Shown: positions 16,724 through 26,655 of the stretch, in pieces | How the letters are laid out: each line of letters starts with the position of its first letter | Numbering within the stretch: position 1 is the first letter of the stretch | Source: Micromonospora vinacea | Lineage (GTDB): Bacteria; Actinomycetota; Actinomycetes; Mycobacteriales; Micromonosporaceae | Length of the DNA stretch: 64,000 nt | Reading direction: 5' to 3' | NCBI RefSeq assembly: GCF_015751785.1 | Contig: NZ_JADOTY010000001.1 | Span: forward strand, 2,046,001-2,110,000 | Notes under the pieces: generated by a model | What the model was told of the DNA's origin: nothing | Seen by the model: the letters and a program-made list of their open reading frames with translations, nothing else | Databases searched by the model: none | Made by a program: the position numbers and the translations under genes

Positions 16724-18540
16724 CGGAAACCCTCCTCGTCGGGGGCGGACAGGCCGCTGCGATGCCGGGCCAGCTCGACCCGGCCGGCGGCCCGGCGCAG
16801 CCCGTCGCCGGCGTCCGCGGCGGGGCGGGCGTCGGCGGTGCGGCTCAGGAAGCGGTCGGCCTCCGCGTCGAGCAGCGTGCGTACCCGGGCCAGCAGGTCG
16901 GTGCGGGCCTTGGCGGCGAGGGTACGCACCGCCTGGTCGCCGAAGATCGCCTGGAGGACGGCCTGCGCGGCGACAGTGGTCCCGGCCCCGGTGGCCAACT
17001 CCAGCCCGGTCGGGATGAACGCGGTGGAGGCGAAGACGGCGATCATCACGGCCAGCCCGGTGGCGTTCACCGCGTACGCGGCGGTGCGGGCCACGAACCG
17101 TTTGTCGCCGCCCTCGACCCGGACCAGTTCCAGCACTCCGCGCTGCCAGTCCCGGACCATGCGCTCGGCACGCTCGGGTAGATCGGCGCTCGGGTGCGCG
17201 AGTGCCGGGTCGAGCAGCCCGGCGCCGGCCGGGTGTGCCTTCCACCCGGTGTACGCGGACTCGGCGGCCTCCGAGGCCACCCCGCGCAGCAACGTCACCA
17301 GCTGGGACTCGATGGCGTTGCGCAGCTCGACGGCGGGTGCCGGCCGACCGGTGACGGCGGCCACGACCCGGTCCCGGAGGCGGCCGATCCGTGCCTCCAG
17401 CGTGCGGAACAGCTCACCGGTGCCGACGAACTCCTGCCAGCGGGCGAGCACCTCACCGCGGAGCAGCCGGCCGTCCTGGAGCCCCTGCTCGACGGTGCGC
17501 TCGGCACCCCGGTACGCGGCCCGGACCCGTTCGTCCAGCCCGTCGGCGGCGGCGAGCTGCTCGTCGGCGGCGTCGGCCAGATCCTCCACTGCGGGGTGGA
17601 GCGCGGCCAGCGCCCCGTCGAGGGTCTGGCGGACCACCGCAGCCCGGGCGTCCACGTCGGCGGCCAACCGGGCGAACCAGTCGGCCAGCGGCGCGGTCAC
17701 CCCCTCGGGCAGCAGCCCCTGGCCGTCGACCCAGGTCTCGGGCAACACGAACAGCGGTGCCCGGCCGAGGTCCTGCTCGGCGAGCATCTCGGCCAGGTGC
17801 GCGGCGATCTCGTCGGTGGCCTCGGCGGGCACCCGGTCCAGCACCATGGCGATCACCGCGCCGCGCGCCCGGGCGCTGCGCAGCAGCTCCCAGGGCACCG
17901 CGTCGGCGTACCGGGCGGCGGTGGTGACGAAGAGCCACAGGTCGGCGGCGGCCAGCAGTTGGGTGGCGAGCGCCCGGTTGGCGTCGACGACCGAGTCGAT
18001 GTCGGGCGCGTCGAGGAAGGCCAGCCCGGCGGGCAGGGCCGGGGCGGTGACGAGGTGCAGGGCGCGCGGATCGTCGCTCGGCTCGGTGGTGCGGGTCAGC
18101 CCGGGCAGGAGGTCACCCTGCCGGAACCAGGCCGCGTCGGACGGGTTGCAGACCAGCACCGGGGAGCGGGTGGTCGGCCGGAGCACGCCGGCCGCGCTGA
18201 CCCGGGCCTTGACCAGGCTGTTGACAAGGGTCGACTTGCCGGCGCCGGTGGAGCCGCCGACCACGACGAGCAGTGGGGCGTCCAGCCGGGCGAGCCGGGG
18301 CAGCAGGTAGTCGTCGAGCTGGTCGGTGAGGGAGGTGGTGGTGTGCCGGGCGGAGCCGGCAGAGGGCAGCGCGAGGGGATACCGGGTCGCGCCGATCGCC
18401 TCCCGGAGGCCCGTCAGGGCGCCGGGGAGGCTGTCGTCCCCGGTGGTGGCGGGCGGCTCCTCCGCGGCGTCCGGCGGGTCGGTGCGGGCTGCGACGGCGG
18501 GCGCACCGGAACGGGTGGCGGGATCGCCGTGCGTCGTCAC
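16720..18540 (-). CDS. Dynamin-like membrane GTPase (first of pair)
   Basis: A 606-residue GTPase. Its P-loop is [16 protein letters not shown] (residues about 100-115), with LRPTTRSP as the switch region, [10 protein letters not shown] as G3 and MVLDRVPAE near the G4 position. A helical stalk-like region follows, then a hydrophobic segment ([18 protein letters not shown]) and a helical tail. The start is uncertain: GTG at 18540 is chosen, with an in-frame TTG at 18576; neither has a strong ribosome site. It overlaps the second GTPase by four bases. The pair lies divergent to dnaK, about 220 bases away, and is likely to act in membrane remodelling or septum formation; the substrate membrane is unknown. 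Confidence 0.82.
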   Translation of the reverse strand: MTTHGDPATRSGAPAVAARTDPPDAAEEPPATTGDDSLPGALTGLREAIGATRYPLALPSAGSARHTTTSLTDQLDDYLLPRLARLDAPLLVVVGGSTGAGKSTLVNSLVKARVSAAGVLRPTTRSPVLVCNPSDAAWFRQGDLLPGLTRTTEPSDDPRALHLVTAPALPAGLAFLDAPDIDSVVDANRALATQLLAAADLWLFVTTAARYADAVPWELLRSARARGAVIAMVLDRVPAEATDEIAAHLAEMLAEQDLGRAPLFVLPETWVDGQGLLPEGVTAPLADWFARLAADVDARAAVVRQTLDGALAALHPAVEDLADAADEQLAAADGLDERVRAAYRGAERTVEQGLQDGRLLRGEVLARWQEFVGTGELFRTLEARIGRLRDRVVAAVTGRPAPAVELRNAIESQLVTLLRGVASEAAESAYTGWKAHPAGAGLLDPALAHPSADLPERAERMVRDWQRGVLELVRVEGGDKRFVARTAAYAVNATGLAVMIAVFASTAFIPTGLELATGAGTTVAAQAVLQAIFGDQAVRTLAAKARTDLLARVRTLLDAEADRFLSRTADARPAADAGDGLRRAAGRVELARHRSGLSAPDEEGFR

Positions 18541-18607
18541 CGCTAAAGCGTGCCCGACCGATGCAAGGGAAGACAACCGGACGGTAATAACGGCTGGGTT
18601 GCGTCGG

Positions 18608-18669
18608 GTTGACTCAAGTCAACTTGACGATTGGCCAACGCGTGGCACTATTGAGTCAAGTTCACTCAA
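18608..18669 (+). promoter_or_regulatory. dnaK promoter with HAIR (HspR) operator
   Basis: A sigma-70-type promoter is visible: TTGACG at 18624-18629, a 17-base spacer, and ACTATT at 18647-18652. Overlapping its -10 region and start point is TTGAGT-N7-ACTCAA (18651-18669), the HspR-associated inverted repeat. A second palindrome, GTTGACT-CA-AGTCAAC (18608-18623), abuts the -35 element. HspR, encoded at the end of this operon, would repress here and so control itself. Confidence 0.85.
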
Positions 18670-18760
18670 CTTGTGGTGGGGCCCGCTGCGGGCGGTGCTC
18701 GCCAGCAGCCCACGGGCGACGCCCGTCACCTGCACAACCTTACGAAGCGAGGAAGCGAAG

Positions 18761-20629
<1,869 letters not shown>

Positions 20630-20677
20630 CCGTCGGCCTCCGACACGTTTCCACCGCAAAGGGGATGAGGTAGCCGT

Positions 20678-21436
20678 ATGACGCAGAAGCCACGAGCCGC
20701 CGACCCGGACGACACCGGGTCGACGCCGGGTGGCTCCGCGACCACGGAGCCGACCACCGGCGACGGCGAGCGGGTCGTCATCCGCAACAACCGCAAGCTC
20801 GTCGACACCGCCGAGCCGGAGGGGACCGCCGCCGACGCGGAGACTGGCGTGCCGGCCGAGGGTCTGGTCGAGGACGCCGAGGTGGTGGTCGACGAGATCG
20901 AGGTCGAGGTCAACTCCACCGACGGGCCGGAGCCGTCCGGTCCGCCGGTGGTGGACGCCCCGGCGCAGCCGGTGGACGGCGGCGGCGCGGGCACCTCGCT
21001 CGGCGCCGAACTGGAGGCGCTCCGGGCCGAGCTCGACGAGCGGACCAGGGACCTGCAGCGGGTGTCGGCGGAGTACGCCAACTACCGCAAGCGGGTCGAC
21101 CGTGACCGCAGCCTCGTGCAGGAGCAGGCGACCGGCTCGGTGCTGGCCGCGCTGCTGCCGATCCTGGACGACCTGGACCGGGCCCGGGAACACGGCGACC
21201 TGGTCGGGCCGTTCGGCACGGTGGCGGAACAGCTCACCACCGCGCTGGGCAAGTTCGGCCTGAACGCCTTCGGCGAGCAGGGTGACCCGTTCGACCCGAC
21301 CCGGCACGAGGCGGTCGCGCACCAGACCTCGGCCGACGTCAGCGAGCCGACCTGCGTACAGGTCATGCGACGCGGCTACCAGCTCGGTGAGCGGTTGCTG
21401 CGCCCCGCGCTGGTCGCGGTCGCGGATCCGGAATAG
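20678..21436 (+). CDS. grpE: Nucleotide exchange factor GrpE
   Basis: Releases ADP from DnaK. The 252-residue protein has a long acidic, disordered N-terminus (residues 1-105). The coiled coil begins at LGAELEALRAELDERTRDLQ, followed by YANYRKRVDRDR and the C-terminal beta domain (FDPTRHEAVAHQ; VMRRGYQLGERLLRPALVAV). It lies 48 bases after dnaK, with AAGGGGATGAGG upstream. The N-terminal extension is longer than in E. coli GrpE but usual for actinobacteria. A stable hairpin lies between this gene and dnaJ. Confidence 0.97.
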   Translation: MTQKPRAADPDDTGSTPGGSATTEPTTGDGERVVIRNNRKLVDTAEPEGTAADAETGVPAEGLVEDAEVVVDEIEVEVNSTDGPEPSGPPVVDAPAQPVDGGGAGTSLGAELEALRAELDERTRDLQRVSAEYANYRKRVDRDRSLVQEQATGSVLAALLPILDDLDRAREHGDLVGPFGTVAEQLTTALGKFGLNAFGEQGDPFDPTRHEAVAHQTSADVSEPTCVQVMRRGYQLGERLLRPALVAVADPE

Positions 21437-21455
21437 TGCCAGACAGTGACCGGGT

Positions 21456-21488
21456 CGTCCCGCCCACCGCGCAGCGGTGGGCGGGACG
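21456..21488 (+). other. Intercistronic hairpin between grpE and dnaJ
   Basis: Perfect 15-bp stem (21456-21470 and 21474-21488) with a three-base loop, in the 85-base gap between grpE and dnaJ and ending 33 bases before the dnaJ start. It could be a partial terminator or an mRNA-stability element that separates dnaK-grpE from dnaJ-hspR expression. Confidence 0.75.
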
Positions 21489-21521
21489 GCCGGGCCACCA
21501 GGGTCGGAAGGAGGTGGACCG

Positions 21522-22703
21522 GTGAGTTCGAAGGACTGGATCGAGAAGGACTTCTACGCCGTGCTCGGCGTGGACAAGGCCGCCTCCGCGGATGACATCA
21601 AGAAGGCGTACCGCAAGGTGGCCCGGGAGTCGCACCCGGACCACAACCCGGGCGACCCGAAGGCCGAGGAGCGGTTCAAGGCCGCGTCCGAGGCGTACAA
21701 CGTGCTGTCGGACAGCGGTCGCCGTCGCGAGTACGACGAGATGCGTTCGCTCTTCGGCTCGGGCGCGTTCCGGCGCAACGCCCGGGGTGGAGGCCAGCCG
21801 GGTGGCATGCCGTTCGACGTCTCCGACATGTTCGGCGGCGGCGGAGGCGGCGATCGCCGCTTCGGAGGCGCCGGCTTCCAGGACCTGTTCAGCTCGATCT
21901 TCAGCGGTGGGCAGGCTGGTGGGCAGGCCGCGCCACGCGGTCCGGCCCGTGGTCGGGACGTGGAGACCGAGGTGGCACTGGACTTCGGCGACGCGGTGCG
22001 TGGGGTGACGCTGCCCCTGACGCTGCGCGCGCCGGGAGTCTGTGACACCTGCCATGGCAACGGGGCCAAGCCCGGCACCCAGCCGCGTACCTGCCCGGTC
22101 TGTCACGGTGCCGGCGTGACCACCCGCAACCAGGGGTCGTTCAGCTTCTCCGAGCCGTGCCGCAACTGCCAGGGCGTCGGCACAGTGGTCGAGGAGAAGT
22201 GCCCGGAGTGCCACGGCAGCGGCGGTGTCACCAAGACCCGCACCATGAACGTGCGCTTCCCGGCCGGCGTGGCCGACGGGCAACGCATCCGGTTGGCCGG
22301 GCGCGGCGAGCCGGGCGAGCGCGGTGGCCCAGCCGGTGACCTCTTCGTGCACGTCAAGGTTCGGCCGGACGAGCTGTTCGGGCGTACCGGAGACGACCTG
22401 ACGCTGACCGTGCCGGTCACCTTCGCGGAGGCCGTGCTCGGCACGGACCTCCGGGTGCCCACGCTCGACGGCGCGGTGACCCTGCGGGTGCCGCCGGGGA
22501 CGCCGAGCGGGCGGGTGCTGCGGGCCCGGGGCAAGGGTGTGGTCCGCCGCGACGGGCAGGCCGGTGACCTGCTGGTCACGCTGGACGTGGTGGTGCCGGC
22601 CCGGTTGTCGGACGAGGCGCGTACGGCGCTGGAGGCATTCGCCGAGCAGACCCCGCCGGCGGCCCGGGAACATCTCGACGCACGGGTGCGTCGGGTCGGT
22701 TAG
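21522..22703 (+). CDS. dnaJ: Co-chaperone DnaJ (type I Hsp40)
   Basis: A 393-residue type I J-protein. The J domain (residues 10-75) has the expected HPD in ESHPDHNPGD. It is followed by a Gly/Phe region, a zinc domain with four CxxCxGxG repeats (CDTCHGNG, CPVCHGAG, CRNCQGVG, CPECHGSG), and the C-terminal substrate domains. It stimulates DnaK ATPase and delivers clients. The GTG start (MSSKDWIEKDFYAVLG) has an excellent AAGGAGGTG site six bases upstream; the upstream open frame is not coding. Third gene of the HspR-controlled operon. Confidence 0.97.
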   Translation: MSSKDWIEKDFYAVLGVDKAASADDIKKAYRKVARESHPDHNPGDPKAEERFKAASEAYNVLSDSGRRREYDEMRSLFGSGAFRRNARGGGQPGGMPFDVSDMFGGGGGGDRRFGGAGFQDLFSSIFSGGQAGGQAAPRGPARGRDVETEVALDFGDAVRGVTLPLTLRAPGVCDTCHGNGAKPGTQPRTCPVCHGAGVTTRNQGSFSFSEPCRNCQGVGTVVEEKCPECHGSGGVTKTRTMNVRFPAGVADGQRIRLAGRGEPGERGGPAGDLFVHVKVRPDELFGRTGDDLTLTVPVTFAEAVLGTDLRVPTLDGAVTLRVPPGTPSGRVLRARGKGVVRRDGQAGDLLVTLDVVVPARLSDEARTALEAFAEQTPPAAREHLDARVRRVG

Positions 22704-22733
22704 TCCTGTGGAATGGACGCGGAGGTGAGCGGG

Positions 22734-23174
22734 ATGTCGGGCGAGTTCCTCGGTTCGGGCGACCCTGCCTACGAGGCCAAGGTGTTGATGATCTCGGTAG
22801 CGGCGCGGATGGCGGGCATGCACCCGCAGACCCTGCGCCAGTACGACCGGCTGGGGCTGGTGCAGCCCGGCCGGGCAGCTGGTGGCGGGCGCCGCTACAG
22901 CGTCCGCGACGTGGTGCTGCTGCGCGAGGTGCAGCGGCTCAGCCAGGACGACGGAATCAACTTGGCCGGCGTCAAGCGGATCATCGGGCTGGAGCGGCTG
23001 CTGGAGCAGGCGCAGCAGCGGGTGGCCCGGTTGGAGGCGGAGCTGGACGCCGCGTACCGCCGGGTGGCCGAGCTGGAATCGTTGGCCCGCTTCCCGGGCC
23101 GGGATCTGGTGCCGACCAACCGCACGTCCACCGCCCTGGTGGTGTGGCGTCCCCGCCGCACGCCTGATCGCTGA
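22734..23174 (+). CDS. hspR: Heat-shock repressor HspR (MerR family)
   Basis: A 146-residue MerR-type repressor that binds HAIR sites, using DnaK as co-repressor in Streptomyces. The winged helix-turn-helix is seen in ISVAARMAGMHPQTLRQYDR and RYSVRDVVLLREVQRL, followed by a coiled coil (GLERLLEQAQQRVARLEAEL) and a variable tail. The ATG at 22734 has a perfect GGAGGTG site; an ATG seven codons upstream is less likely. It closes the operon that it represses, and a HAIR-type site in front of clpB suggests that gene is a second target. Confidence 0.95.
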   Translation: MSGEFLGSGDPAYEAKVLMISVAARMAGMHPQTLRQYDRLGLVQPGRAAGGGRRYSVRDVVLLREVQRLSQDDGINLAGVKRIIGLERLLEQAQQRVARLEAELDAAYRRVAELESLARFPGRDLVPTNRTSTALVVWRPRRTPDR

Positions 23175-23201
23175 CCTACCGCTCACCCGGATCTGTCTTC
23201 T

Positions 23202-23241
23202 CGGCCCGGATCGCGCTGGATTCCCGGCGCGGTCCGGGCCG
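23202..23241 (+). terminator. Terminator of the dnaK-hspR operon
   Basis: A 15-bp stem with one mismatch (23202-23216 and 23227-23241) and a ten-base loop, 28 bases after the hspR stop. Confidence 0.75.
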
Positions 23242-23310
23242 CTTCGGTTAGCCTGTCGATATGGGTCCAATCGGCTTAATCTGGACCTACCGGCATGGCG
23301 AGGGGGAGCG

Positions 23311-23505
23311 ATGGCGGAGCCGGCGAAGAAGGTGGCCCAGCAGACGGAAGACCGGTTGGAGGACCTGGCCGAAACCGTCCGCAAGAAGTTCGACAAGGTG
23401 ACCGAGGGGACCTACCGGGACCGGATCATCGCCGGCCGGTTCGCCGAAGACGGCGACCACGCAGGCGAACGGGGCCGAGCCGAGACGGAATGCAAGCAGG
23501 ACTGA
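23311..23505 (+). CDS. Small charged helical protein, 64 residues
   Basis: Begins MAEPAKKVAQQTEDRLEDLA and continues with ETVRKKFDKVTEGTYRDRI, an amphipathic, highly charged helix; the last 15 residues are acidic and loose. A strong GAGGGGGAG site lies just before the ATG and a perfect hairpin follows the stop, so it is probably a separate transcript downstream of hspR. No family is recognised. The charge pattern is reminiscent of small antitoxin- or stress-type actinobacterial proteins, but this is only an impression. Confidence 0.6.
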   Translation: MAEPAKKVAQQTEDRLEDLAETVRKKFDKVTEGTYRDRIIAGRFAEDGDHAGERGRAETECKQD

Positions 23506-23520
23506 CCGGTGACCGACGTG

Positions 23521-23551
23521 CGGGCCGGGACCCACGGGGGGTCCCGGCCCG
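23521..23551 (+). terminator. Terminator of the 64-residue gene
   Basis: Perfect 13-bp stem (23521-23533 and 23539-23551) with a five-base loop, 15 bases after the stop. Confidence 0.8.
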
Positions 23552-23563
23552 TTCGCCGCGCGG

Positions 23564-23633
23564 CGATCTTGCACTTAGCGATGGCGAGATGGGTAGCTTC
23601 GCGGAATAGGTCGGGACAGAAAGTGCAAGATCG
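23564..23633. repeat. Palindromic element, 70 bp
   Basis: Inverted arms CGATCTTGCACTT / AAGTGCAAGATCG (23564-23576 and 23621-23633) around a 44-base centre, lying between two convergent genes. The GATC within the arms and the overall size resemble the other palindromic elements in this window, but the arm sequence is different. Confidence 0.6.
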
Positions 23634-23657
23634 ACGCAATGAACGGGTCGATCCAGT

Positions 23658-24089
23658 TCAGCCGAGGCGGCGGTTTTCGCGGACCAGGCCGCCCTCGCAC
23701 CAGTCCCGGTAGACGAAGAGCTCGGGTCGGGCCAGCAGCACCCGGCCGTTGTGCGCCCAGATCCTCATCAGGTCGTCGCCGTCCCGCTCGGCCTGTTCGA
23801 CGAGCTTGCGGAAGCGGCGCTTGGGGTGGGCGCGGAAGTTCGTCCGGATGCCGTCGGCCGCGTAGATGTAGAGGCAGTGCAGCGCGAAACGTCGGGCCGG
23901 GCAGGTGGGATCCATTGCTAACTCGAAGAGCGTCAACACCAGTCGGTCGCCGGAGACCAGCAGGTCCCAGTCGGGTGGCATCGAGGCCAACGGCACCGAA
24001 TCGGGCTTGTACGCCCAAGCTCGCAACTCCGCCGGAGTCGGATCGACGGGGTTGGCGAAGCCGTGGAACGTCGACTCCTGCACGCTCAC
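23658..24089 (-). CDS. Uncharacterised actinobacterial protein, 143 residues
   Basis: A soluble protein beginning MSVQESTFHGFANPVDPTPA. It contains a helical, basic central segment (NFRAHPKRRFRKLVEQAERD) and ends with RDWCEGGLVRENRRLG. I do not know a function. The consecutive aromatic and charged residues and normal codon use support a real gene, and the pattern is that of conserved hypothetical proteins seen widely in actinobacteria. It is divergent from the acetyltransferase gene at 24262, with 172 bases between. Confidence 0.75.
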   Translation of the reverse strand: MSVQESTFHGFANPVDPTPAELRAWAYKPDSVPLASMPPDWDLLVSGDRLVLTLFELAMDPTCPARRFALHCLYIYAADGIRTNFRAHPKRRFRKLVEQAERDGDDLMRIWAHNGRVLLARPELFVYRDWCEGGLVRENRRLG

Positions 24090-24261
24090 CGGCCAACCTT
24101 CCGCTCTCGCCCGCGTCTGGCAACGCTGCCTGCGGACCGTGGCTGCTGGGGCGAAACGTTAACCCGCCGCCGGGTGCTGCGGTAGTCCCCGTCGGGAGCA
24201 ATTCCGCAACCGTTGGCATTGGCGCTTCCACTGCATCGACGGGGCCGCCGATGATGCCCCT

Positions 24262-24720
24262 ATGACGATCCATGTTCGACGGTTCCGCCGGGGCGCCGAG
24301 GCCCAGTTCGTCTCGGGACTGGAGTGGCTTTTCGCCCCTCCCGGCAGCCCTCCCGCGGATTGGGACCGCGATCGCGCCGTCGAGCGGACCGCGCAATTGC
24401 TGACCCACGAAGACGTCGCACTCTTCGAGGCGCGATCGGATGGGGACCAGTTGGTCGGCGTGGCCAGCGTCTACCTGGACATCCTCTCGGTGCGCTTCGG
24501 CCGTCGGGCTTCGATCGAGGATCTCGCCGTGCACCCCGACTGGCGCTCCCGGGGTGTCGGCTCGAACCTCCTGGTGGCCGCCAGGGCGTGGGCGCACGAA
24601 CAGGGCGCCGACTACGTCTTCCTGGAGTCCGGTCTGGCCCGAACCGAGGCGCACCGCTTCTACCTTCGCGAGGGCGCGACCCACGCAGCCGCAGCGTTCA
24701 GGTGGACGTCAGTGAAGTGA
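24262..24720 (+). CDS. GNAT-family N-acetyltransferase
   Basis: A 152-residue acetyl-CoA-dependent acetyltransferase. Motif A is visible as IEDLAVHPDWRSRGVGSNLL (RxxGxG acetyl-CoA loop, residues about 90-109), preceded by the beta-strand VGVASVYLDI and followed by FLESGLARTEAHRFY with the usual catalytic-region tyrosine. The acceptor substrate cannot be predicted. The last 12 bases overlap the end of the convergent antiporter gene. Confidence 0.88.
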   Translation: MTIHVRRFRRGAEAQFVSGLEWLFAPPGSPPADWDRDRAVERTAQLLTHEDVALFEARSDGDQLVGVASVYLDILSVRFGRRASIEDLAVHPDWRSRGVGSNLLVAARAWAHEQGADYVFLESGLARTEAHRFYLREGATHAAAAFRWTSVK

Positions 24721-25923
24721 GTCGGCGACCGGGATCCGCTCCTGCCGCTGGGCCGCCGCGCGGTTGCGCAGCCACCGCTTGAACCACGGGAAGTCGGGCA
24801 GTCGGGCCAGGATCGGCCCGGTCACCACGGTGATCAGGACGTACGTCGCGGCCAGCGCAGCCAACCGCGGCTCGACACTCCCGGCGGCCACCGCGAGCCC
24901 GGCGATGACGATGGAGAACTCACCTCGGGGTACGAGTGCCAGGCCGGCCCGCCATCGACCGGGTTCCGCGATGCCGACCCGGCGGGCGGCGAGGTAACCG
25001 GTGAGCGTCTTCGTCGCCATGGTGACCACTGCCAACGCGAGCGCCGGCAGCAGCACCGGCGGAATGTCCCGTGGGTCGGTGACCAGACCGAAGAAGACGA
25101 AGAACACCGCTGCGAACAGGTCCCGCAGTGGCGAGAGCAGTTCGGTCGCGTGGTGCGCCACCGGGCCGGAGAGCGCGATGCCGACCAGGAACGCGCCGAC
25201 CGCCGCCGACACCTGGAGCTTCGCCGCGAGCCCGGCGATCAGCAGGGTCAGACCGAGTACGCCGAGCAGCAGCGCCTCCGGGTCCTTCGCCGACAGGGCA
25301 GAGGAGATGAGGTGGCCGTACCGGATGGCGACCACCAGCACGAGCAGCACCGTGCCCACCGCGACGGCGAGTGCGATGCCGCCACCGAGCAGGCCGGTGC
25401 CGGCCAGCACGGCGGTGACCAGCGGCAGGTACAGCGCCATCGCCAGGTCCTCGATCACGAGGACCGAGAGGATCACCGGGGTTTCCCGGTTACCGAGTCG
25501 TCCCAGGTCGGCGAGGACCTTGGCGATCACGCCGGAGGAGGAGACCCAGGTGATGCCGCCGAGTACCAGGGCGGCGACCCAGTCCCAGCCGAGCAGCAGC
25601 GCGAAGGCCGCGCCGGGCAGCGCGTTGAACACGCCGTCGATCAGCCCTGCCGGGGCCGCCGACCGGAGGTTGCCGACCAGTTCGTTTGCCGAGTACTCCA
25701 GGCCGAGCATCACCAGCAGCAGGATGACGCCGATCTCCGCGCCCACCGCGAAGAACTCCTCGCTGGCGGCGAGCGGAAGTAACCCGCCGTGCCCGAAGGC
25801 CAGCCCGGCGAGCAGGTAGAGAGGGATGGGTGACAGGCCTACCCGGCGGCTGAGCCGACCGAGGACGCCAAGCAGTAGCAGCAGCGCGCCGACTTCGACG
25901 AGCAGAGTTGTGGAATCGTGCAT
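24709..25923 (-). CDS. CPA2-family cation:proton antiporter
   Basis: A 404-residue integral membrane antiporter with about twelve helices, lacking the C-terminal nucleotide-binding domain of KefB/KefC. Recognisable features are LAGLAFGHGGLLPL near the N-terminus, ILLLVMLGLEYS, the discontinuous-helix region VILSVLVIEDLAMALYLPLV, and LVPRGEFSIVIAGLA. It probably exchanges K+ or Na+ for H+. The regulatory subunit gene ends five bases upstream, giving a KhtT-KhtU-like two-gene operon in which ligand binding to the soluble subunit gates the transporter. Confidence 0.9.
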   Translation of the reverse strand: MHDSTTLLVEVGALLLLLGVLGRLSRRVGLSPIPLYLLAGLAFGHGGLLPLAASEEFFAVGAEIGVILLLVMLGLEYSANELVGNLRSAAPAGLIDGVFNALPGAAFALLLGWDWVAALVLGGITWVSSSGVIAKVLADLGRLGNRETPVILSVLVIEDLAMALYLPLVTAVLAGTGLLGGGIALAVAVGTVLLVLVVAIRYGHLISSALSAKDPEALLLGVLGLTLLIAGLAAKLQVSAAVGAFLVGIALSGPVAHHATELLSPLRDLFAAVFFVFFGLVTDPRDIPPVLLPALALAVVTMATKTLTGYLAARRVGIAEPGRWRAGLALVPRGEFSIVIAGLAVAAGSVEPRLAALAATYVLITVVTGPILARLPDFPWFKRWLRNRAAAQRQERIPVADSLH

Positions 25924-25928
25924 CCGCC

Positions 25929-26429
25929 TCAGCCGTCCGGGTCACTGTCGGCGAGGATGGCGGACACGCCGTCGAGACCTCTACGGGTCCCGACAACGAC
26001 CACCACGTCGCCGGCCGCGAAGCGGAAGGAGGGGAGTGGCGAAACGATCACTTCGCCTTCGCGCAGCACTGCCACGATGGAGGCGCTGGTGCGGGTACGC
26101 GCCTTGGTGTCGCCGAGCTTGCGATTCACGTACGGCGAACCGGCCGTGATGGCGATCTGCTCGGTGAGCAGACCGGCGGCCTGCTCGCGGAGCCCGGAGA
26201 GTTGACCGAGCATCAGCGACGCGCCGAGGATGTCGGCCAGGGCCTCGGCCTCGTCGTCGGTCAGCGGAATGTCCGACTGGCAGGCGTCGGGGTCGTCGGG
26301 ATCGTAGAGAACGAGATCACGGCGGCCGTTGCGGTGGGACACGACGCCCAGGCGGCGTCCGGACTCCGTCACCAGATCGTGACGTACCCCGATCCCGGGT
26401 AAGGCGGTCTGCTCGACACGTACTCGCAC
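25929..26429 (-). CDS. Antiporter regulatory subunit with TrkA-C (RCK_C) domain
   Basis: A 166-residue soluble subunit. An N-terminal domain (MRVRVEQTALPGIGVRHDLVT) of the kind found in KhtT precedes a TrkA-C domain (YVNRKLGDTKARTRTSASIV; FAAGDVVVVVGTRRGLDGV). KhtT-type proteins bind cyclic-di-AMP or respond to pH and so regulate the partner antiporter; that is family knowledge and the ligand is not shown here. It lies immediately upstream of the antiporter gene with five bases between, so the two are one operon. Confidence 0.9.
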   Translation of the reverse strand: MRVRVEQTALPGIGVRHDLVTESGRRLGVVSHRNGRRDLVLYDPDDPDACQSDIPLTDDEAEALADILGASLMLGQLSGLREQAAGLLTEQIAITAGSPYVNRKLGDTKARTRTSASIVAVLREGEVIVSPLPSFRFAAGDVVVVVGTRRGLDGVSAILADSDPDG

Positions 26430-26512
26430 TCTGCAAGGCTACCGCTTCGTAAACAAAGCGCAGATCTTGGACAGGCAGGGCCCTTCGGACCGACCCCGAC
26501 GCACCTCAGCGC

Positions 26513-26593
26513 CTTGATCCACTCGGATTCAGTGAAGTCGGGGTATCCGGCGTGGCGGGACACCCCGACTTTCTGAAAGTCGAGTGGATCAAG
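26513..26593. repeat. Palindromic element, 81 bp
   Basis: Outer arms CTTGATCCACTCG / CGAGTGGATCAAG (26513-26525, 26581-26593) and inner arms AAGTCGGGGT / ACCCCGACTT form a long imperfect hairpin. It lies just downstream of the epoxide hydrolase stop and upstream of the antiporter operon, so it may double as a terminator. Size and GATC in the arms match the other elements. Confidence 0.7.
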
Positions 26594-26655
26594 CGGTTGG
26601 GGCCCGCCCCGGTCGAGCGGAGCGGGCCCGGATCAATCGCACCGGAACGCCGAGG

